A DNA stretch of 64,000 nt from Desulfuromonas sp. AOP6 (GTDB taxonomy: Bacteria; Desulfobacterota; Desulfuromonadia; Desulfuromonadales; SZUA-540), in assembly GCF_009731355.2 (NCBI RefSeq), contig NZ_AP022810.1:3004001-3068000 (forward strand), given 5' to 3'. Below are positions 1 through 9,310 of this stretch, piece after piece. Both the position numbers and the translations under genes were made by a program. How positions within the stretch are numbered: position 1 is the stretch's first letter; every line of letters starts with the position of its first letter. The notes beneath the pieces were generated by a model that worked only from the letters and a program-made list of their open reading frames with translations, did not search any database and was not told the origin of the DNA.

Positions 1-1041
1 TCCGGGCAGAAGCCTCGCGTTACCGACGAGAGCAAACTGGTCTTTGGCAAACAGTTCTCTGACCGCATGTTCATCATGGAATTTGACCGGCCCAAGGGTT
101 GGCATTCGGCGCGCATCGCCCCCTATGCCCCATTCTCGCTGGATCCGGCCGCGCTGGTATTGCACTATGCCCAGGAAATTTTTGAAGGACTCAAGGCCTT
201 CCGCCGCCCGGACGGCAGCATCGCCCTGTTCAGACCCATGGACAATATTAAGCGATTTAACCGCAGCGCCCGACGTATGTGCATGCCCGAGGTGGACGAG
301 GCCTTCTTCTTCAAAGGCTTGAAAGAACTGATCCGACTGGAGGCCGACTGGGTTCCGCGCAGCGAAGGGACCAGCCTCTACATTCGCCCCACCATGATCG
401 CCACCGAACCGGTGCTTGGTGTCAAGCCGGCAGACCAATACCTGTGCTACATCATTTTGTCCCCGGTCGGCGCCTACTACAAAGGGGGATTGAATCCTGT
501 CAAAATCTGGATCTCCGATGAATACATCCGCGTTGCCCCGGGAGGTACCGGGGAAGCCAAAACCGGCGGCAACTACGCGGCCAGTCTCTATGCTTCAACG
601 GAAGCCGCCGCCCAGGGATTCGATCAGGTTCTCTGGCTCGATGCCGTCCATCGCAAGTACGTCGAGGAGGTCGGCAGCATGAACATCTGCTTCCTCTATG
701 ATGGCAAGATCGTCACTTCTCCCCTCAAGGGCACCATTCTTGATGGCATCACCCGTCGTTCCATCCTCACCCTGATACGGGAAATGGGCCTGGAGATTGA
801 GGAACGTGCCCTGTCCGTTGACGAAATCCTTGATGGGGCCGAAAACGGGCGCCTGCAGGAAGCCTTCGGCACGGGCACCGCCGCTGTCGTCTCCCCCGTC
901 GGCCAGTTCACCTACCGCAACCGGACCGTAAGCCTGAGCCATGGCCGTATCGGGGAACTCACCCAGAAACTCTACGACACCCTGACCGGTATCCAGTATG
1001 GCCGCATTCCAGACCCCCACGGCTGGATCGAAATGATCTGA
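1..1041 (+). CDS. ilvE: Branched-chain amino acid aminotransferase, 5' end outside the window
   Basis: PLP-dependent class IV aminotransferase that interconverts Val, Leu and Ile with their 2-oxo acids in the cytoplasm. The reading frame is open from base 1 and already reads family sequence (LVFGKQFSDRMFIMEF), so the true start lies upstream and only about 346 codons are visible. Family blocks include FEGLKAFRRPDGS, the PLP-lysine region PGGTGEAKTGGNYAAS, EVGSMNICF and the late block GTGTAAVVSPVG. Methionines near 67 are internal. A strong terminator hairpin follows, so the gene ends its transcription unit. The family is clear; assignment to IlvE rather than another class IV transaminase rests on length and these blocks. 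Confidence 0.93.
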   Translation, partial: SGQKPRVTDESKLVFGKQFSDRMFIMEFDRPKGWHSARIAPYAPFSLDPAALVLHYAQEIFEGLKAFRRPDGSIALFRPMDNIKRFNRSARRMCMPEVDEAFFFKGLKELIRLEADWVPRSEGTSLYIRPTMIATEPVLGVKPADQYLCYIILSPVGAYYKGGLNPVKIWISDEYIRVAPGGTGEAKTGGNYAASLYASTEAAAQGFDQVLWLDAVHRKYVEEVGSMNICFLYDGKIVTSPLKGTILDGITRRSILTLIREMGLEIEERALSVDEILDGAENGRLQEAFGTGTAAVVSPVGQFTYRNRTVSLSHGRIGELTQKLYDTLTGIQYGRIPDPHGWIEMI

Positions 1042-1069
1042 GCGAGTCTCAATCTCGTCTGCATCGATA

Positions 1070-1107
1070 AAACCTGTTCAGGCTCAGTGCCTGGACAGGT
1101 TTTTTTC
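1070..1107 (+). terminator. Rho-independent terminator after ilvE
   Basis: AACCTGTtCAGG pairs with CCTGgACAGGTT around a short loop, followed directly by a run of T. It lies about 30 bases past the ilvE stop codon. Confidence 0.85.
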
Positions 1108-1381
1108 GTTGTACTCACTCCCCCAGTTGAACATCCTGCCTAAAAATAAACCATCAGGTGAGTAACACAGAAACACACCTCGAAGCACTGCCCGTGTGAT
1201 GACCATTGAGTGGCCTCCAGAAAACAACCGACACACATTTCCAAGTTATTGTTTTAAAAGGCATATAAAAACCTTTTATCATTCCTGTCTTTTGGTTTAA
1301 TTGTTGGCCCACTGCTTGCATTTGTGTTATCGCGGCAATCTGAAAACGCGTCCGCCTTAACCCATGCCTGGAGGTATCGCC
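1108..1381 (+). promoter_or_regulatory. Upstream region of the glutamate synthase operon with a sigma-54 type promoter
   Basis: This gene-free stretch contains TTGGCCCACTGCTTGCA at 1304-1320. Its GG (1306-1307) and GC (1318-1319) are exactly 10 bases apart, as in the -24/-12 sigma-54 consensus (TGGCAC-N5-TTGC). The expected start of transcription is near 1331, leaving a leader of about 50 bases. The match of spacing and sequence is direct. Control by nitrogen status through an NtrC-type activator is inferred from the genes downstream. I could not pick out a convincing enhancer site. The ribosome binding site TGGAGGT at 1369-1375 fixes the start of the next gene. Confidence 0.7.
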
Positions 1382-2488
1382 ATGTGTCGTATCGGCGCCA
1401 TTAAAAGCCGGAATTATGTCCACCCGAGCCAGGCCTTACTGCTCATGCAGTCCCAACAGAAGGGCCACGACAATTCGGGATTCGCCATGGTCATGCATGA
1501 TCTTGGCGGCATCTTTGAGGGGTATAAACATCTGCCCACCCTCTCCCTTGCCTGTACCGACGAGGGCCTGAAAATCGCCGAAGACATCCTGCATGCCGCC
1601 GGTTTCCAGCGCGTTCTGCAGTGGGTACCCGAAACCAATGACCAGCCCGGCCTCGACATTATCACCATGCCCAACTACGTTTTTGAAACCTTTGACTACC
1701 CCAAGCACTACAAAAAGGCGGAAAAGCGGGAAAAGGAGGAACTCCTGCTCGACATGCGCCTTAAAATTCGCCTCGCCCTGGAAAAGGACGAGACAGGTTT
1801 CGTGTACTCCTTCTGGCCCGACGTGCTCACCCTGAAAGAAATCGGCGATCCGCGCGATATCGGCACCTATTTCAACCTGTGGGACGTGGACAAGCGCTTC
1901 ATGGCCAAAGTCATCACGGCCCAATGCCGCCAAAATACCAACTACGACATCGTGCGCTATGCTGCTCACCCCTTCTTTCTGCAGGGCTATACGGCTCTGG
2001 CCAATGGCGAGAACACCTTCTACCTGAAAAACGTCGAGTTTCAGCAGAAACTCCACCGGGGTTATATCGGCTTTGAATCGGACTCCCAGTGCTTTCTCTA
2101 CACCCTGCATTATGCTCACCGGGAACTTGGCTGGCCCCTTTCCTATTTCAAGCATGTCATCACCCCACTCCCTTTCGAGGATATCGAACAGCGTGACGAC
2201 AAGGACTCTCTCCTCTCCATTCGCCAGTCCCTGGCCCACCTGGAGATCAACGGACCCAATACCATTATCGGGGTACTGCCGGACAACACCCTTTTCACTT
2301 GCTGCGACGCCAAAAAACTCAGACCCATTGTGGTAGGCCGCTCTGACGACATGGTGGTCTTCTCTTCGGAAGTCTGCGGCATCAACGAGATTATGCCCGA
2401 CCGGGACTGGGAAACGGATATCTATCCCCACGAGCGGGAAATCGTGGCAATCGATGAGAACCTGGAGGTTCACCGATGGAGACAATGA
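1382..2488 (+). CDS. Glutamate synthase, class II glutaminase domain subunit
   Basis: Stand-alone glutamine amidotransferase (Ntn-hydrolase) part of a split glutamate synthase; it should release ammonia from glutamine for the FMN subunit encoded next. I place the start at 1382, not at the in-frame ATG at 1364, because the mature class II glutaminase needs Cys directly after the initiator Met (MCRIGAIKSR) and because TGGAGGT sits 7 bases upstream of 1382. The N-terminal block HDNSGFAMVMHD matches the family fold. At 368 residues it has the size of the separate glutaminase proteins of archaeal-type enzymes. It overlaps the next gene by 13 bases, which indicates coupled translation. The symbol is left open because naming of split subunits varies. 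Confidence 0.88.
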   Translation: MCRIGAIKSRNYVHPSQALLLMQSQQKGHDNSGFAMVMHDLGGIFEGYKHLPTLSLACTDEGLKIAEDILHAAGFQRVLQWVPETNDQPGLDIITMPNYVFETFDYPKHYKKAEKREKEELLLDMRLKIRLALEKDETGFVYSFWPDVLTLKEIGDPRDIGTYFNLWDVDKRFMAKVITAQCRQNTNYDIVRYAAHPFFLQGYTALANGENTFYLKNVEFQQKLHRGYIGFESDSQCFLYTLHYAHRELGWPLSYFKHVITPLPFEDIEQRDDKDSLLSIRQSLAHLEINGPNTIIGVLPDNTLFTCCDAKKLRPIVVGRSDDMVVFSSEVCGINEIMPDRDWETDIYPHEREIVAIDENLEVHRWRQ

Positions 2489-4119
2489 AAATTCAAGACA
2501 TCACCCCTAACGACCTGCCCTGGAAAATCCGCTACGATGCCAGTCGCTGCACCTTGTGCGGTTCCTGCGTAGCAGCTTGTTCCTTCCGGGCCATCGTCCC
2601 TAAGGTCGAGCGGCGCCGCCTGGTCTTTTCTGAAGGGGACCTGCCTGAACCAAAGGCTCGCTTCAGTGCCGTACCCGTCATCCGCCAGGCCCACTCCATC
2701 AAGAACTACTGCCGCGGCTGCGGTATCTGTGAGAAGGTCTGTCCCAACGATGCCATCGGCCCCTTGCGCAACGTGGACAACCGCCACCCTATCGTCACCC
2801 GCTGCCTGGGAGGTGATTCCATCAAGCGCGGCGGCCGCAAGAACCTGGAGGGGACCGTCCGCACTCTCGACCGTCTGCGCGTCGGTCGCATCTCCCAGAT
2901 GACCGATCCCAGCCTTGACGCCCAGCGCCACACCTTTGACCTGCTGGCTCCTTTCGGCCGCATCATGCCGGCGAACAAACTCCCTTTCGCTGTCAACGAG
3001 ACCGGCCAACTGGCCGCCTCAGGGCAGACACCGCCGGTGCGCTGGATCTACCCCGTCATCATCGGCGACATGTCCATCGGTGCTCTTTCCTGGCGCATGT
3101 GGGAAGCCGTAGCCATGGCCGTCGCCTATCTCAACGAAGAGTGCGGGCTGCCTGTACGCATGTCCTCGGGCGAAGGCGGTGTGCCGGAACGCCTGCTCAA
3201 AAGCCGCTATCTCAAATACATGATCCTGCAGATTGCCTCCGGCCACTTCGGCTGGAACCGTATCGCCAAGACGATGCCCCACATGATCGAGGATCCGGCC
3301 GGTATTCTCATCAAGATCGGCCAGGGCGCCAAACCCGGTGACGGTGGCCTGCTCATGGCACAAAAGGTAGCCGAACATATCCAGGCCATTCGCGGCGTCC
3401 CCAAGGCGGACCTGCTTTCGCCACCCAACCACCAGGGACTCTACTCCATCGAGGAGAGCGTGCAGAAGATGTTCCTTTCCTTCAATGCCGCTTTCAAGTT
3501 CCGCGTGCCGGTTGCCATCAAGGTCGCTGCCTCGTCCACCTCGGTATCGGTCTTCAACAACCTGGTGCGCGACCCCTACAATATCGTCGGCGGCTTCTTT
3601 CTCGATGGTATCGACGGCGGCACCGGCGCCGCTCACGAGGTCTCCCTGGACCACACCGGCCACCCCATCGTCAGCAAACTGCGGGACTGCTACCTGGCGG
3701 CGGTAGCTCAGGGTCGCCAGGGCCAGATTCCCCTGTGGGCGGCCGGCGGTCTCGGCAAGACCGGCGATCTGGCCGCCGACGCCTTCAAGATGATCTGCCT
3801 GGGCGCCAACGGCGTCTTTACCGGAAAACTCATCCTGCAGATGGCCGGCTGCGTCGGCAACGAAATGGGCCGCTGCAACGCCTGCAACACGGGTCTATGC
3901 CCCGTCGGCATCACCACGCAGGAACCGGCTCTGGCCCATCGCCTCGACGTGGAGAGAGCGGCCCAGAACATCGTCAACTACTTCCTGGCCATGGATCAGG
4001 AGCTGAAAAAGCTCATGGCCCCCATCGGCAACTCGTCGCTGCCCGTTGGCCGCGCCGACGCCCTCATTTCTACCGATCGGGCCGTGGCGGAACGGTTACA
4101 GATCCAATACGTATGTTAA
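2476..4119 (+). CDS. gltB: Glutamate synthase FMN/Fe-S catalytic subunit with N-terminal ferredoxin domain
   Basis: Central synthase domain that aminates 2-oxoglutarate to glutamate on FMN. Residues about 25-35 (CTLCGSCVAAC) and 79-89 (CRGCGICEKVC) form two [4Fe-4S] ferredoxin motifs. The FMN barrel follows from about residue 160, with conserved blocks RMSSGEGG, IKIGQGAKPGDGG and GIDGGTGAAHEVS. The cysteines of the Fe-S cluster beside FMN are near 458-475 (MGRCNACNTGLCPVG). At 547 residues it is the archaeal-type compact form rather than the ~1500-residue fused GltB. GGAGG 7 bases before 2476 supports this start; a second ATG at 2485 would give a 4-base overlap. Middle gene of the three-gene operon. 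Confidence 0.92.
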   Translation: METMKIQDITPNDLPWKIRYDASRCTLCGSCVAACSFRAIVPKVERRRLVFSEGDLPEPKARFSAVPVIRQAHSIKNYCRGCGICEKVCPNDAIGPLRNVDNRHPIVTRCLGGDSIKRGGRKNLEGTVRTLDRLRVGRISQMTDPSLDAQRHTFDLLAPFGRIMPANKLPFAVNETGQLAASGQTPPVRWIYPVIIGDMSIGALSWRMWEAVAMAVAYLNEECGLPVRMSSGEGGVPERLLKSRYLKYMILQIASGHFGWNRIAKTMPHMIEDPAGILIKIGQGAKPGDGGLLMAQKVAEHIQAIRGVPKADLLSPPNHQGLYSIEESVQKMFLSFNAAFKFRVPVAIKVAASSTSVSVFNNLVRDPYNIVGGFFLDGIDGGTGAAHEVSLDHTGHPIVSKLRDCYLAAVAQGRQGQIPLWAAGGLGKTGDLAADAFKMICLGANGVFTGKLILQMAGCVGNEMGRCNACNTGLCPVGITTQEPALAHRLDVERAAQNIVNYFLAMDQELKKLMAPIGNSSLPVGRADALISTDRAVAERLQIQYVC

Positions 4120-4169
4120 GTCTGTGAGGGGAGGGGGATTGAAGAGTGCGGCGAAAAAGCCTCTACTCA

Positions 4170-4190
4170 TCACGCCTCACGCCTCACGCC
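4170..4190 (+). repeat. Three tandem copies of TCACGCC
   Basis: Three exact 7-base copies lie in the 86-base gap between the second and third glutamate synthase genes, just before the AGGAG ribosome binding site of the third. The role is unknown; it may only be a replication-slippage product. Confidence 0.8.
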
Positions 4191-4205
4191 TGACAGGAGA
4201 TTTCA

Positions 4206-6518
4206 ATGGCGGCCCAAATTATCGGTTTCGACGAAAAAAAGCAGCGCATTTCCACCCAGAAACTGCTCCAGCAGATCTATGCCTCCCTGGAAAAGGGCGA
4301 GACGGAGTTCGAAATCCTCTCCTCCGGGCATCACAATATTGGTGGCCCCTTGTGGACTGCCGACGGCGCGCCCCTGCGGTTCAAGGTGAAAAACCCCGGT
4401 CAGCGCGTCGGCTCTTTCGGTCTCGACGGCACCGAGATCATCGTGGAAGGCTCTGCCCCCGCCGATGCCGGCTGGCTTAATGCCGGCGCCACCCTGGTTA
4501 TCAAGGGGGACGGCGGCGACACCACGGCCCACTGTGCGGCCAGCGGTAAAATCTATGTGGCCGGCCGCGTCGGTACGCGTTCCGGTTCGCTCATGAAGCA
4601 CGACCCGGCCTACGAGCCCCCTGAATTCTGGGTTCTGAAAAACACCGGCAGTTTTTCTTTCGAGTTCATGGGAGGCGGCCTCGGCATCGTCTGCGGCATC
4701 GACTGTGAAGAAATGGACTCGGTCCTGGGCGATCGGGCCTGCATGGGCATGGTCGGCGGTACCATCTATGTGCGCGGACCCGTCCGTGGCCTTTCCGATG
4801 ACGTCTGGTTGCTCGACCTCGACGAGGCAGACCAAGCCTTCCTGAAAGACGGCCTGCCCGTCTTCCTTGAAAAAGTCGACCGCCTCCATCGCCTCGAAAC
4901 CCTGACCGACTTTTCTTCCTGGCACAAGATTGTCGCCAAGACCTATGAAGAGCGACAGGTACACCACCGCATCACCATGCGGGAGTTCCGTCAGCAAAAA
5001 TGGGTGGAAGGCGGCATCTTCGGTGATGTCCTTAAAGACGACTACCAGCACGTCGCCGGCCTGGTCAACAGCGGCGAAGACCGTCTCAAAACCCCCCGGT
5101 GGCAGGACAAAAAATACGGCGCCCCCTGTCAGACGTCCTGCCCTTCATCCATCCCCACCCAGGAGCGCATTAAGCTGCTGCGGCAGGGCAAGGTAAAAGA
5201 AGCTCTTGAGCTGGTCCTGCATTATTCGCCTTTTCCGGCCAGCGTATGTGGAGAGGTCTGTCCCAATCTGTGCATGGATGCCTGCACACGCCAATTCCTT
5301 GATCGCCCCGTCGCCATGAAAGAGCTCGGTCGCCTGTCGCTGGAGGCCGAGTCTCCTCGCCCACAAGCGGAGAGTGGTAAATCCGTCGCCATTATCGGCG
5401 GTGGCCCGGGAGGGCTCTCCGCCGCCTGGCAGTTACGCCTGGCCGGTCACCAGGTCACGATTTACGAAGCCGACCAGGAGGTCGGCGGCAAGCTGCGACA
5501 GGCCATACCCTCGTCACGTCTACCGGAAAACTCTTTGAAAACAGAAATCGCGCGGGTCAAAGACCTGGGGATCACCATCCACACCAACATGCGGGTAGAC
5601 GCGAATAAATTTGAGGAGATCCGCAACAGCAGTGACGCCGTGGTCATCGCCAGCGGTGCCCACAATGCGGTCATTATCCCTTTCCCGGGCCACGACCGCC
5701 TCGTCAAGGGGCTGGACTTCCTCAAGAAGATCAACGCCGGCCATCGTCCGGACGTCGGCGACAAGGTCGTGGTTATCGGCGCCGGCAACGCCGGCATGGA
5801 CGTCTGCCTTGGTGCCTACGCCATGGGCGCCAAAAAAGTTACCGCCATCGACATCCAGCGCCCGTCCGCCTATAAACACGAAATCGATGGGGTCAAAGCC
5901 CTTGGCGGGGAAATCCGTTGGCCCGTTTTCACCGAGAAAGTGGACTCCAAAGGGTTGTGGACCAAACACGGCGAACTGATCGAGGCCGATACGGTCATCA
6001 TCGCCATCGGTGAGCGCCCTGACCTCTCCTATATCCCCCGCGATTGGCTTACCGATCGCGGCATGATGGATGTGGACGCCTGCGGACAAGCGGTCACAGC
6101 CCCAGGGGTTTTCGCCATCGGCGACACCATCAAGCCGGGCCTTTTGACTCACGCCATCGGCCAGGGGGCTGATATCGCCGGAATGATCAACGACTACTTG
6201 GCCGGAAAAGAACTGGTTCCCGTTAGGAAACCGGTGGTGATTCCCCAGAGCTGCCTGTCCAAGGAGCTCTTCCGGCCACAGAACCGCGGTCGCTTATGTG
6301 TCACCGACGCCAAGGCCGAAACCGGCCGTTGTCTCTCCTGCGGCACCTGCCGTGACTGCTCCATGTGTCTGGAAGCTTGCCCTGAGGGCGCCATAAGGCG
6401 GCTGGACAAGGATGACGGCACCTTCGAATATGTATCGGACGACCACTACTGCATCGGCTGTGGCATCTGCTCCGGCATCTGCCCCTGCGGCATCTGGGCC
6501 ATGGAACAGGTTGTCTAA
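4206..6518 (+). CDS. Glutamate synthase GXGXG domain fused to a GltD-like FAD/NAD(P) oxidoreductase with C-terminal ferredoxin
   Basis: A fusion of the structural C-terminal domain of GltB and the electron-input subunit. Residues about 1-250 carry the GXGXG beta-helix (blocks INAGATLVIKGDGG-like and SGKIYVAGRVG). The region near 348-362 (CGEVCPNLCMDAC) is the GltD Fe-S motif. FAD (AIIGGGPGGLSAAW, about 395) and NAD(P) (VVIGAGNAGMD, about 521) Rossmann motifs follow. The end (708-762) has two ferredoxin clusters (CGTCRDCSMCLEACP, CIGCGICSGICPCG). The enzyme probably draws electrons from NAD(P)H or ferredoxin; the extra clusters make ferredoxin coupling plausible. AGGAG precedes the ATG. A hairpin after the stop closes the operon. 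Confidence 0.9.
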   Translation: MAAQIIGFDEKKQRISTQKLLQQIYASLEKGETEFEILSSGHHNIGGPLWTADGAPLRFKVKNPGQRVGSFGLDGTEIIVEGSAPADAGWLNAGATLVIKGDGGDTTAHCAASGKIYVAGRVGTRSGSLMKHDPAYEPPEFWVLKNTGSFSFEFMGGGLGIVCGIDCEEMDSVLGDRACMGMVGGTIYVRGPVRGLSDDVWLLDLDEADQAFLKDGLPVFLEKVDRLHRLETLTDFSSWHKIVAKTYEERQVHHRITMREFRQQKWVEGGIFGDVLKDDYQHVAGLVNSGEDRLKTPRWQDKKYGAPCQTSCPSSIPTQERIKLLRQGKVKEALELVLHYSPFPASVCGEVCPNLCMDACTRQFLDRPVAMKELGRLSLEAESPRPQAESGKSVAIIGGGPGGLSAAWQLRLAGHQVTIYEADQEVGGKLRQAIPSSRLPENSLKTEIARVKDLGITIHTNMRVDANKFEEIRNSSDAVVIASGAHNAVIIPFPGHDRLVKGLDFLKKINAGHRPDVGDKVVVIGAGNAGMDVCLGAYAMGAKKVTAIDIQRPSAYKHEIDGVKALGGEIRWPVFTEKVDSKGLWTKHGELIEADTVIIAIGERPDLSYIPRDWLTDRGMMDVDACGQAVTAPGVFAIGDTIKPGLLTHAIGQGADIAGMINDYLAGKELVPVRKPVVIPQSCLSKELFRPQNRGRLCVTDAKAETGRCLSCGTCRDCSMCLEACPEGAIRRLDKDDGTFEYVSDDHYCIGCGICSGICPCGIWAMEQVV

Positions 6519-6529
6519 GGTTATCCGAT

Positions 6530-6656
6530 CCGGCTCCCGGGGCAAATCATTTACCCCGGGAGCCGGCACCATCCCTTCCCCCGTTGCCTTCCGGCATAAA
6601 TCTCCAGCTGTCTGCGAGCCCTTACAGCAAAAACCTTGACCCCGCGGGGTTTTTGC
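6530..6656 (+). terminator. Two hairpins ending the glutamate synthase operon
   Basis: The first hairpin (6530-6566) pairs CCGGCTCCCGGGG with CCCCGGGAGCCGG but lacks a T-run. The second (6627-6656) pairs GCAAAAACC with GGTTTTTGC, and its right arm contains the T-run typical of an intrinsic terminator. Confidence 0.75.
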
Positions 6657-6735
6657 CTTAATTATTGTACTGTGATCCTGCAGGAAAAGCCCTCCTTCCC
6701 TTCATAAACCAAGCGTCTAAAACCGACGGAGATCC

Positions 6736-8862
6736 ATGACCACCAACTCGCCATTACGAAAGCCCCTGATCCTTGTGGTCGATGATGCGGCGGTCATGCG
6801 GGAATTCTGTCGTCAGGTTTTGACGCAGGCCGGCTTTGATGTAGCCTTGGCGGAAGGGGGAGGGGAGGCTCTCGATCTCTTTGCTCTTCTCAAGCCCGAT
6901 CTCGTCCTTCTCGACGTCGTCATGCCGGGCATGGATGGCTTTGCCCTCTGCAGCGAGCTGCGACTGCGTCCTCACGGCGCCGACATCCCCATCATCATGG
7001 TAACAGGCCTGGATGATCCCGAGTCGATTCAAAAGGCATTTGAAATCGGCGCCACCGATTTCATCACCAAACCCATCAATGAAACCGTGCTGGCCAATCG
7101 CGCCCGCTACGTTCTGCGGGCCAACAAGGCCTTTTATGAACTCGCCGAGAACAAGACACGATTGGCTACCGCACAGCGCATCGCCCGCCTGGGATATTGG
7201 GAACTTTCTCCAGAGGAGAACCTCTTTCGGTTGTCAGCCGAGGCCAGCTGCCTGCTGGGACTTGGACTGTCTTCGATGCAGCTCAACTATGGCGACTTTT
7301 TCAGTCATATCCACCCAGAAGATCTGGCTCGGGTCAAGGATGTCTTCCGATCCTCGCTGACGGCTCGCACCCCGTTCAGCCTTCACTACAAGGCCATTCT
7401 GCCCCAGGGACACGAGCGTATCATTTTTAGTCAGGGCGAGTTTTCCCACGATGCGGAAAAAGACAGCCCGCCCCTGGTTGGCATTATTCAGGATGTCTCC
7501 GCCTTCAAACAGGCGGAAGAGCAGATTCGCATGCTGGCCTTTTACGACAGCCTGACCGGCCTCGCTAACCGTCTACTATTCAAGGACCGCTGCGAACAGG
7601 CGCTCTCCTATGCTGCGCGGCATGATCGCCTGGCGGCGCTGCTCTACCTGGACCTCGACCGATTCAAACGCATCAATGACACTTTCGGCCATTCCATCGG
7701 CGATCTCCTTCTACAGGAAGTGGCCAGACGCCTCAACCACTGTCTACGCCGCACAGACACTGCCTCATTTATTGGCACTGCCAGCCTGGACTCCTGTGTT
7801 TCGCGCCTGGGGGGCGATGAGTTTTCCATCCTGCTTGGCGATTTGGGCAGTTCCCGCGATGTGGCAAAGATCGCCCGACGCATCATCAGCGCTGTCTCCC
7901 AACCCCTTCATCTTGAGGGCTTCGAATTGTGCGTCACGACCAGTGTCGGCATCAGCCTCTTCCCTACCGACGGCGATACCGTCGACGCTCTGCTCAAAAA
8001 CGCCGACACAGCCATGTATTACGCCAAGGACCAAGGACGGGACAACTTTCAGTTTTATCAGGAATCGATGAACGCTTCGGCTCTTGAGCGTTTGGGTCTT
8101 GAGCGGGATATTCGCAAGGCCCTTGAAAGGGACGAGTTTCAACTCTATTTTCAACCCCAGTTGAGCAGCGATACCGGCGAAGTTGTCGGGGCCGAAGCGC
8201 TGATCCGCTGGAACCATCCAGAACGGGGTCTTATTTACCCCGATGAGTTCATTCATATTGCTGAAGACTCGGGCCTGATCATCGCCATCAACGAATGGGT
8301 GCTGCGGGCTGCCTGCAAGCAGAGCAAATCCTGGGCCGAGGCCGGCTATGGTCGCATTCGCATTGCCGTCAATCTCTCCGGCAAGAATACGACCATCCTG
8401 CAGATCGCCGAAACGGTGACCCGCGCTCTGCGGGAAAGCTGCCTTGACAGCCACCGCCTGGAGCTGGAAATCACCGAGAGTACGATCATGCAGAAGGAAG
8501 AGGAGACCACCGCCGCCCTGCACATGCTCAAAGACATGGGGATGCAGATTGCCATCGACGACTTCGGCACGGGCTATTCTTCCCTGAGCTATCTGAAAAA
8601 TTTCCCTATCGACACGCTAAAAATCGACCGCTCCTTCATCACCGACCTCTCTCCCGGCAACAAGAACGCCGCCATCATTAAATCGATTATCACCATGGCC
8701 CACAGTCTCGACCTCAACGTGGTCGCCGAGGGCGTGGAAAACAAGGACCAGCTCGCTTTTCTGCGCAAACTGGGGTGCAACGAAATCCAGGGCTTCCTTT
8801 TTAGCGGCGCCGTTCCCGCCGACATTTTCGTGGGTCTGCTCAAGCGGGATCACGCCTGGTAG
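6736..8862 (+). CDS. Response regulator with PAS, GGDEF and EAL domains (c-di-GMP turnover)
   Basis: A 708-residue cytoplasmic signalling protein. Receiver domain at 1-125 with phospho-acceptor Asp60 in LVLLDVVMPGMDG. A PAS-like region follows at about 145-255. The GGDEF diguanylate cyclase has an intact GGDEF at 359-363. The EAL phosphodiesterase has intact EAL at 487-489 and the DFGTGYSSL block. Both catalytic signatures are present, so it could make and break c-di-GMP; which dominates cannot be told from sequence. No histidine kinase is adjacent, so it is an orphan regulator here. GGAG precedes the ATG. It is the last intact backbone gene before the island. Confidence 0.93.
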   Translation: MTTNSPLRKPLILVVDDAAVMREFCRQVLTQAGFDVALAEGGGEALDLFALLKPDLVLLDVVMPGMDGFALCSELRLRPHGADIPIIMVTGLDDPESIQKAFEIGATDFITKPINETVLANRARYVLRANKAFYELAENKTRLATAQRIARLGYWELSPEENLFRLSAEASCLLGLGLSSMQLNYGDFFSHIHPEDLARVKDVFRSSLTARTPFSLHYKAILPQGHERIIFSQGEFSHDAEKDSPPLVGIIQDVSAFKQAEEQIRMLAFYDSLTGLANRLLFKDRCEQALSYAARHDRLAALLYLDLDRFKRINDTFGHSIGDLLLQEVARRLNHCLRRTDTASFIGTASLDSCVSRLGGDEFSILLGDLGSSRDVAKIARRIISAVSQPLHLEGFELCVTTSVGISLFPTDGDTVDALLKNADTAMYYAKDQGRDNFQFYQESMNASALERLGLERDIRKALERDEFQLYFQPQLSSDTGEVVGAEALIRWNHPERGLIYPDEFIHIAEDSGLIIAINEWVLRAACKQSKSWAEAGYGRIRIAVNLSGKNTTILQIAETVTRALRESCLDSHRLELEITESTIMQKEEETTAALHMLKDMGMQIAIDDFGTGYSSLSYLKNFPIDTLKIDRSFITDLSPGNKNAAIIKSIITMAHSLDLNVVAEGVENKDQLAFLRKLGCNEIQGFLFSGAVPADIFVGLLKRDHAW

Positions 8863-8958
8863 CCGACGCCCTTTTCCCTTGATCCCTTCCCCCCCGATCT
8901 GTTTTAATCCGTGGGCGGCATCCACCTCCGACGCCGACTCTGTTCCCTGGAGATCGCC

Positions 8959-9102
8959 TTGCCCGTTCTAGAAGATAAACTTTTTCAGCGCATCAAAAAA
9001 CTTGCCGGTAAAGCCATCGGCGAGTTCAACCTCATTGAAGAGGGGGACCGCATCCTCGTCGGCGTCTCCGGCGGCAAGTTGTGTCTGGTAGCTTATCTGT
9101 AA
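8959..9102 (+). pseudogene. ttcA: 5' fragment of backbone ttcA, cut in the PP-loop by the island
   Basis: TtcA is the ATP-dependent enzyme that thiolates cytidine 32 of tRNA. The likely start is TTG at 8959, with GGAG 6 bases upstream; GTG at 8911 is the alternative. The first 40 codons read normal family sequence up to GVSGGK. After AAG (9076-9078) the frame runs into island DNA and stops seven codons later (LCLVAYL). The missing part, starting at KDSYTLLH, is found at 37246. The fragment lacks the rest of the PP-loop and all Fe-S cysteines, so it cannot be active. Confidence 0.92.
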
Positions 9103-9141
9103 AGCAATATTTTCCTGTATATCCGCCACCGCAGCAATATT
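9103..9141 (+). repeat. Two copies of AGCAATATT at the island's left end
   Basis: AGCAATATT occurs at 9103-9111 and 9133-9141, 30 bases apart, within 65 bases of the left junction. Such paired short repeats near an end could be recombinase arm sites, but I see no counterpart at the right end. No gene lies between 9103 and 9310. Confidence 0.35.
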
Positions 9142-9310
9142 CCATTTCTTTTGACAGCAAAAAATAAGTTACACAACAATGTCTTGTGGATGACACGCCT
9201 CATGGCGAGAGACATTACCCCTTCCGGCACCCCATTTCTTCCTTTACAAAACAGTACTTCCTCCCTATTATGTCAAAACCATTTATAGCCGGCGGGGTTT
9301 TGTTAAGCAT

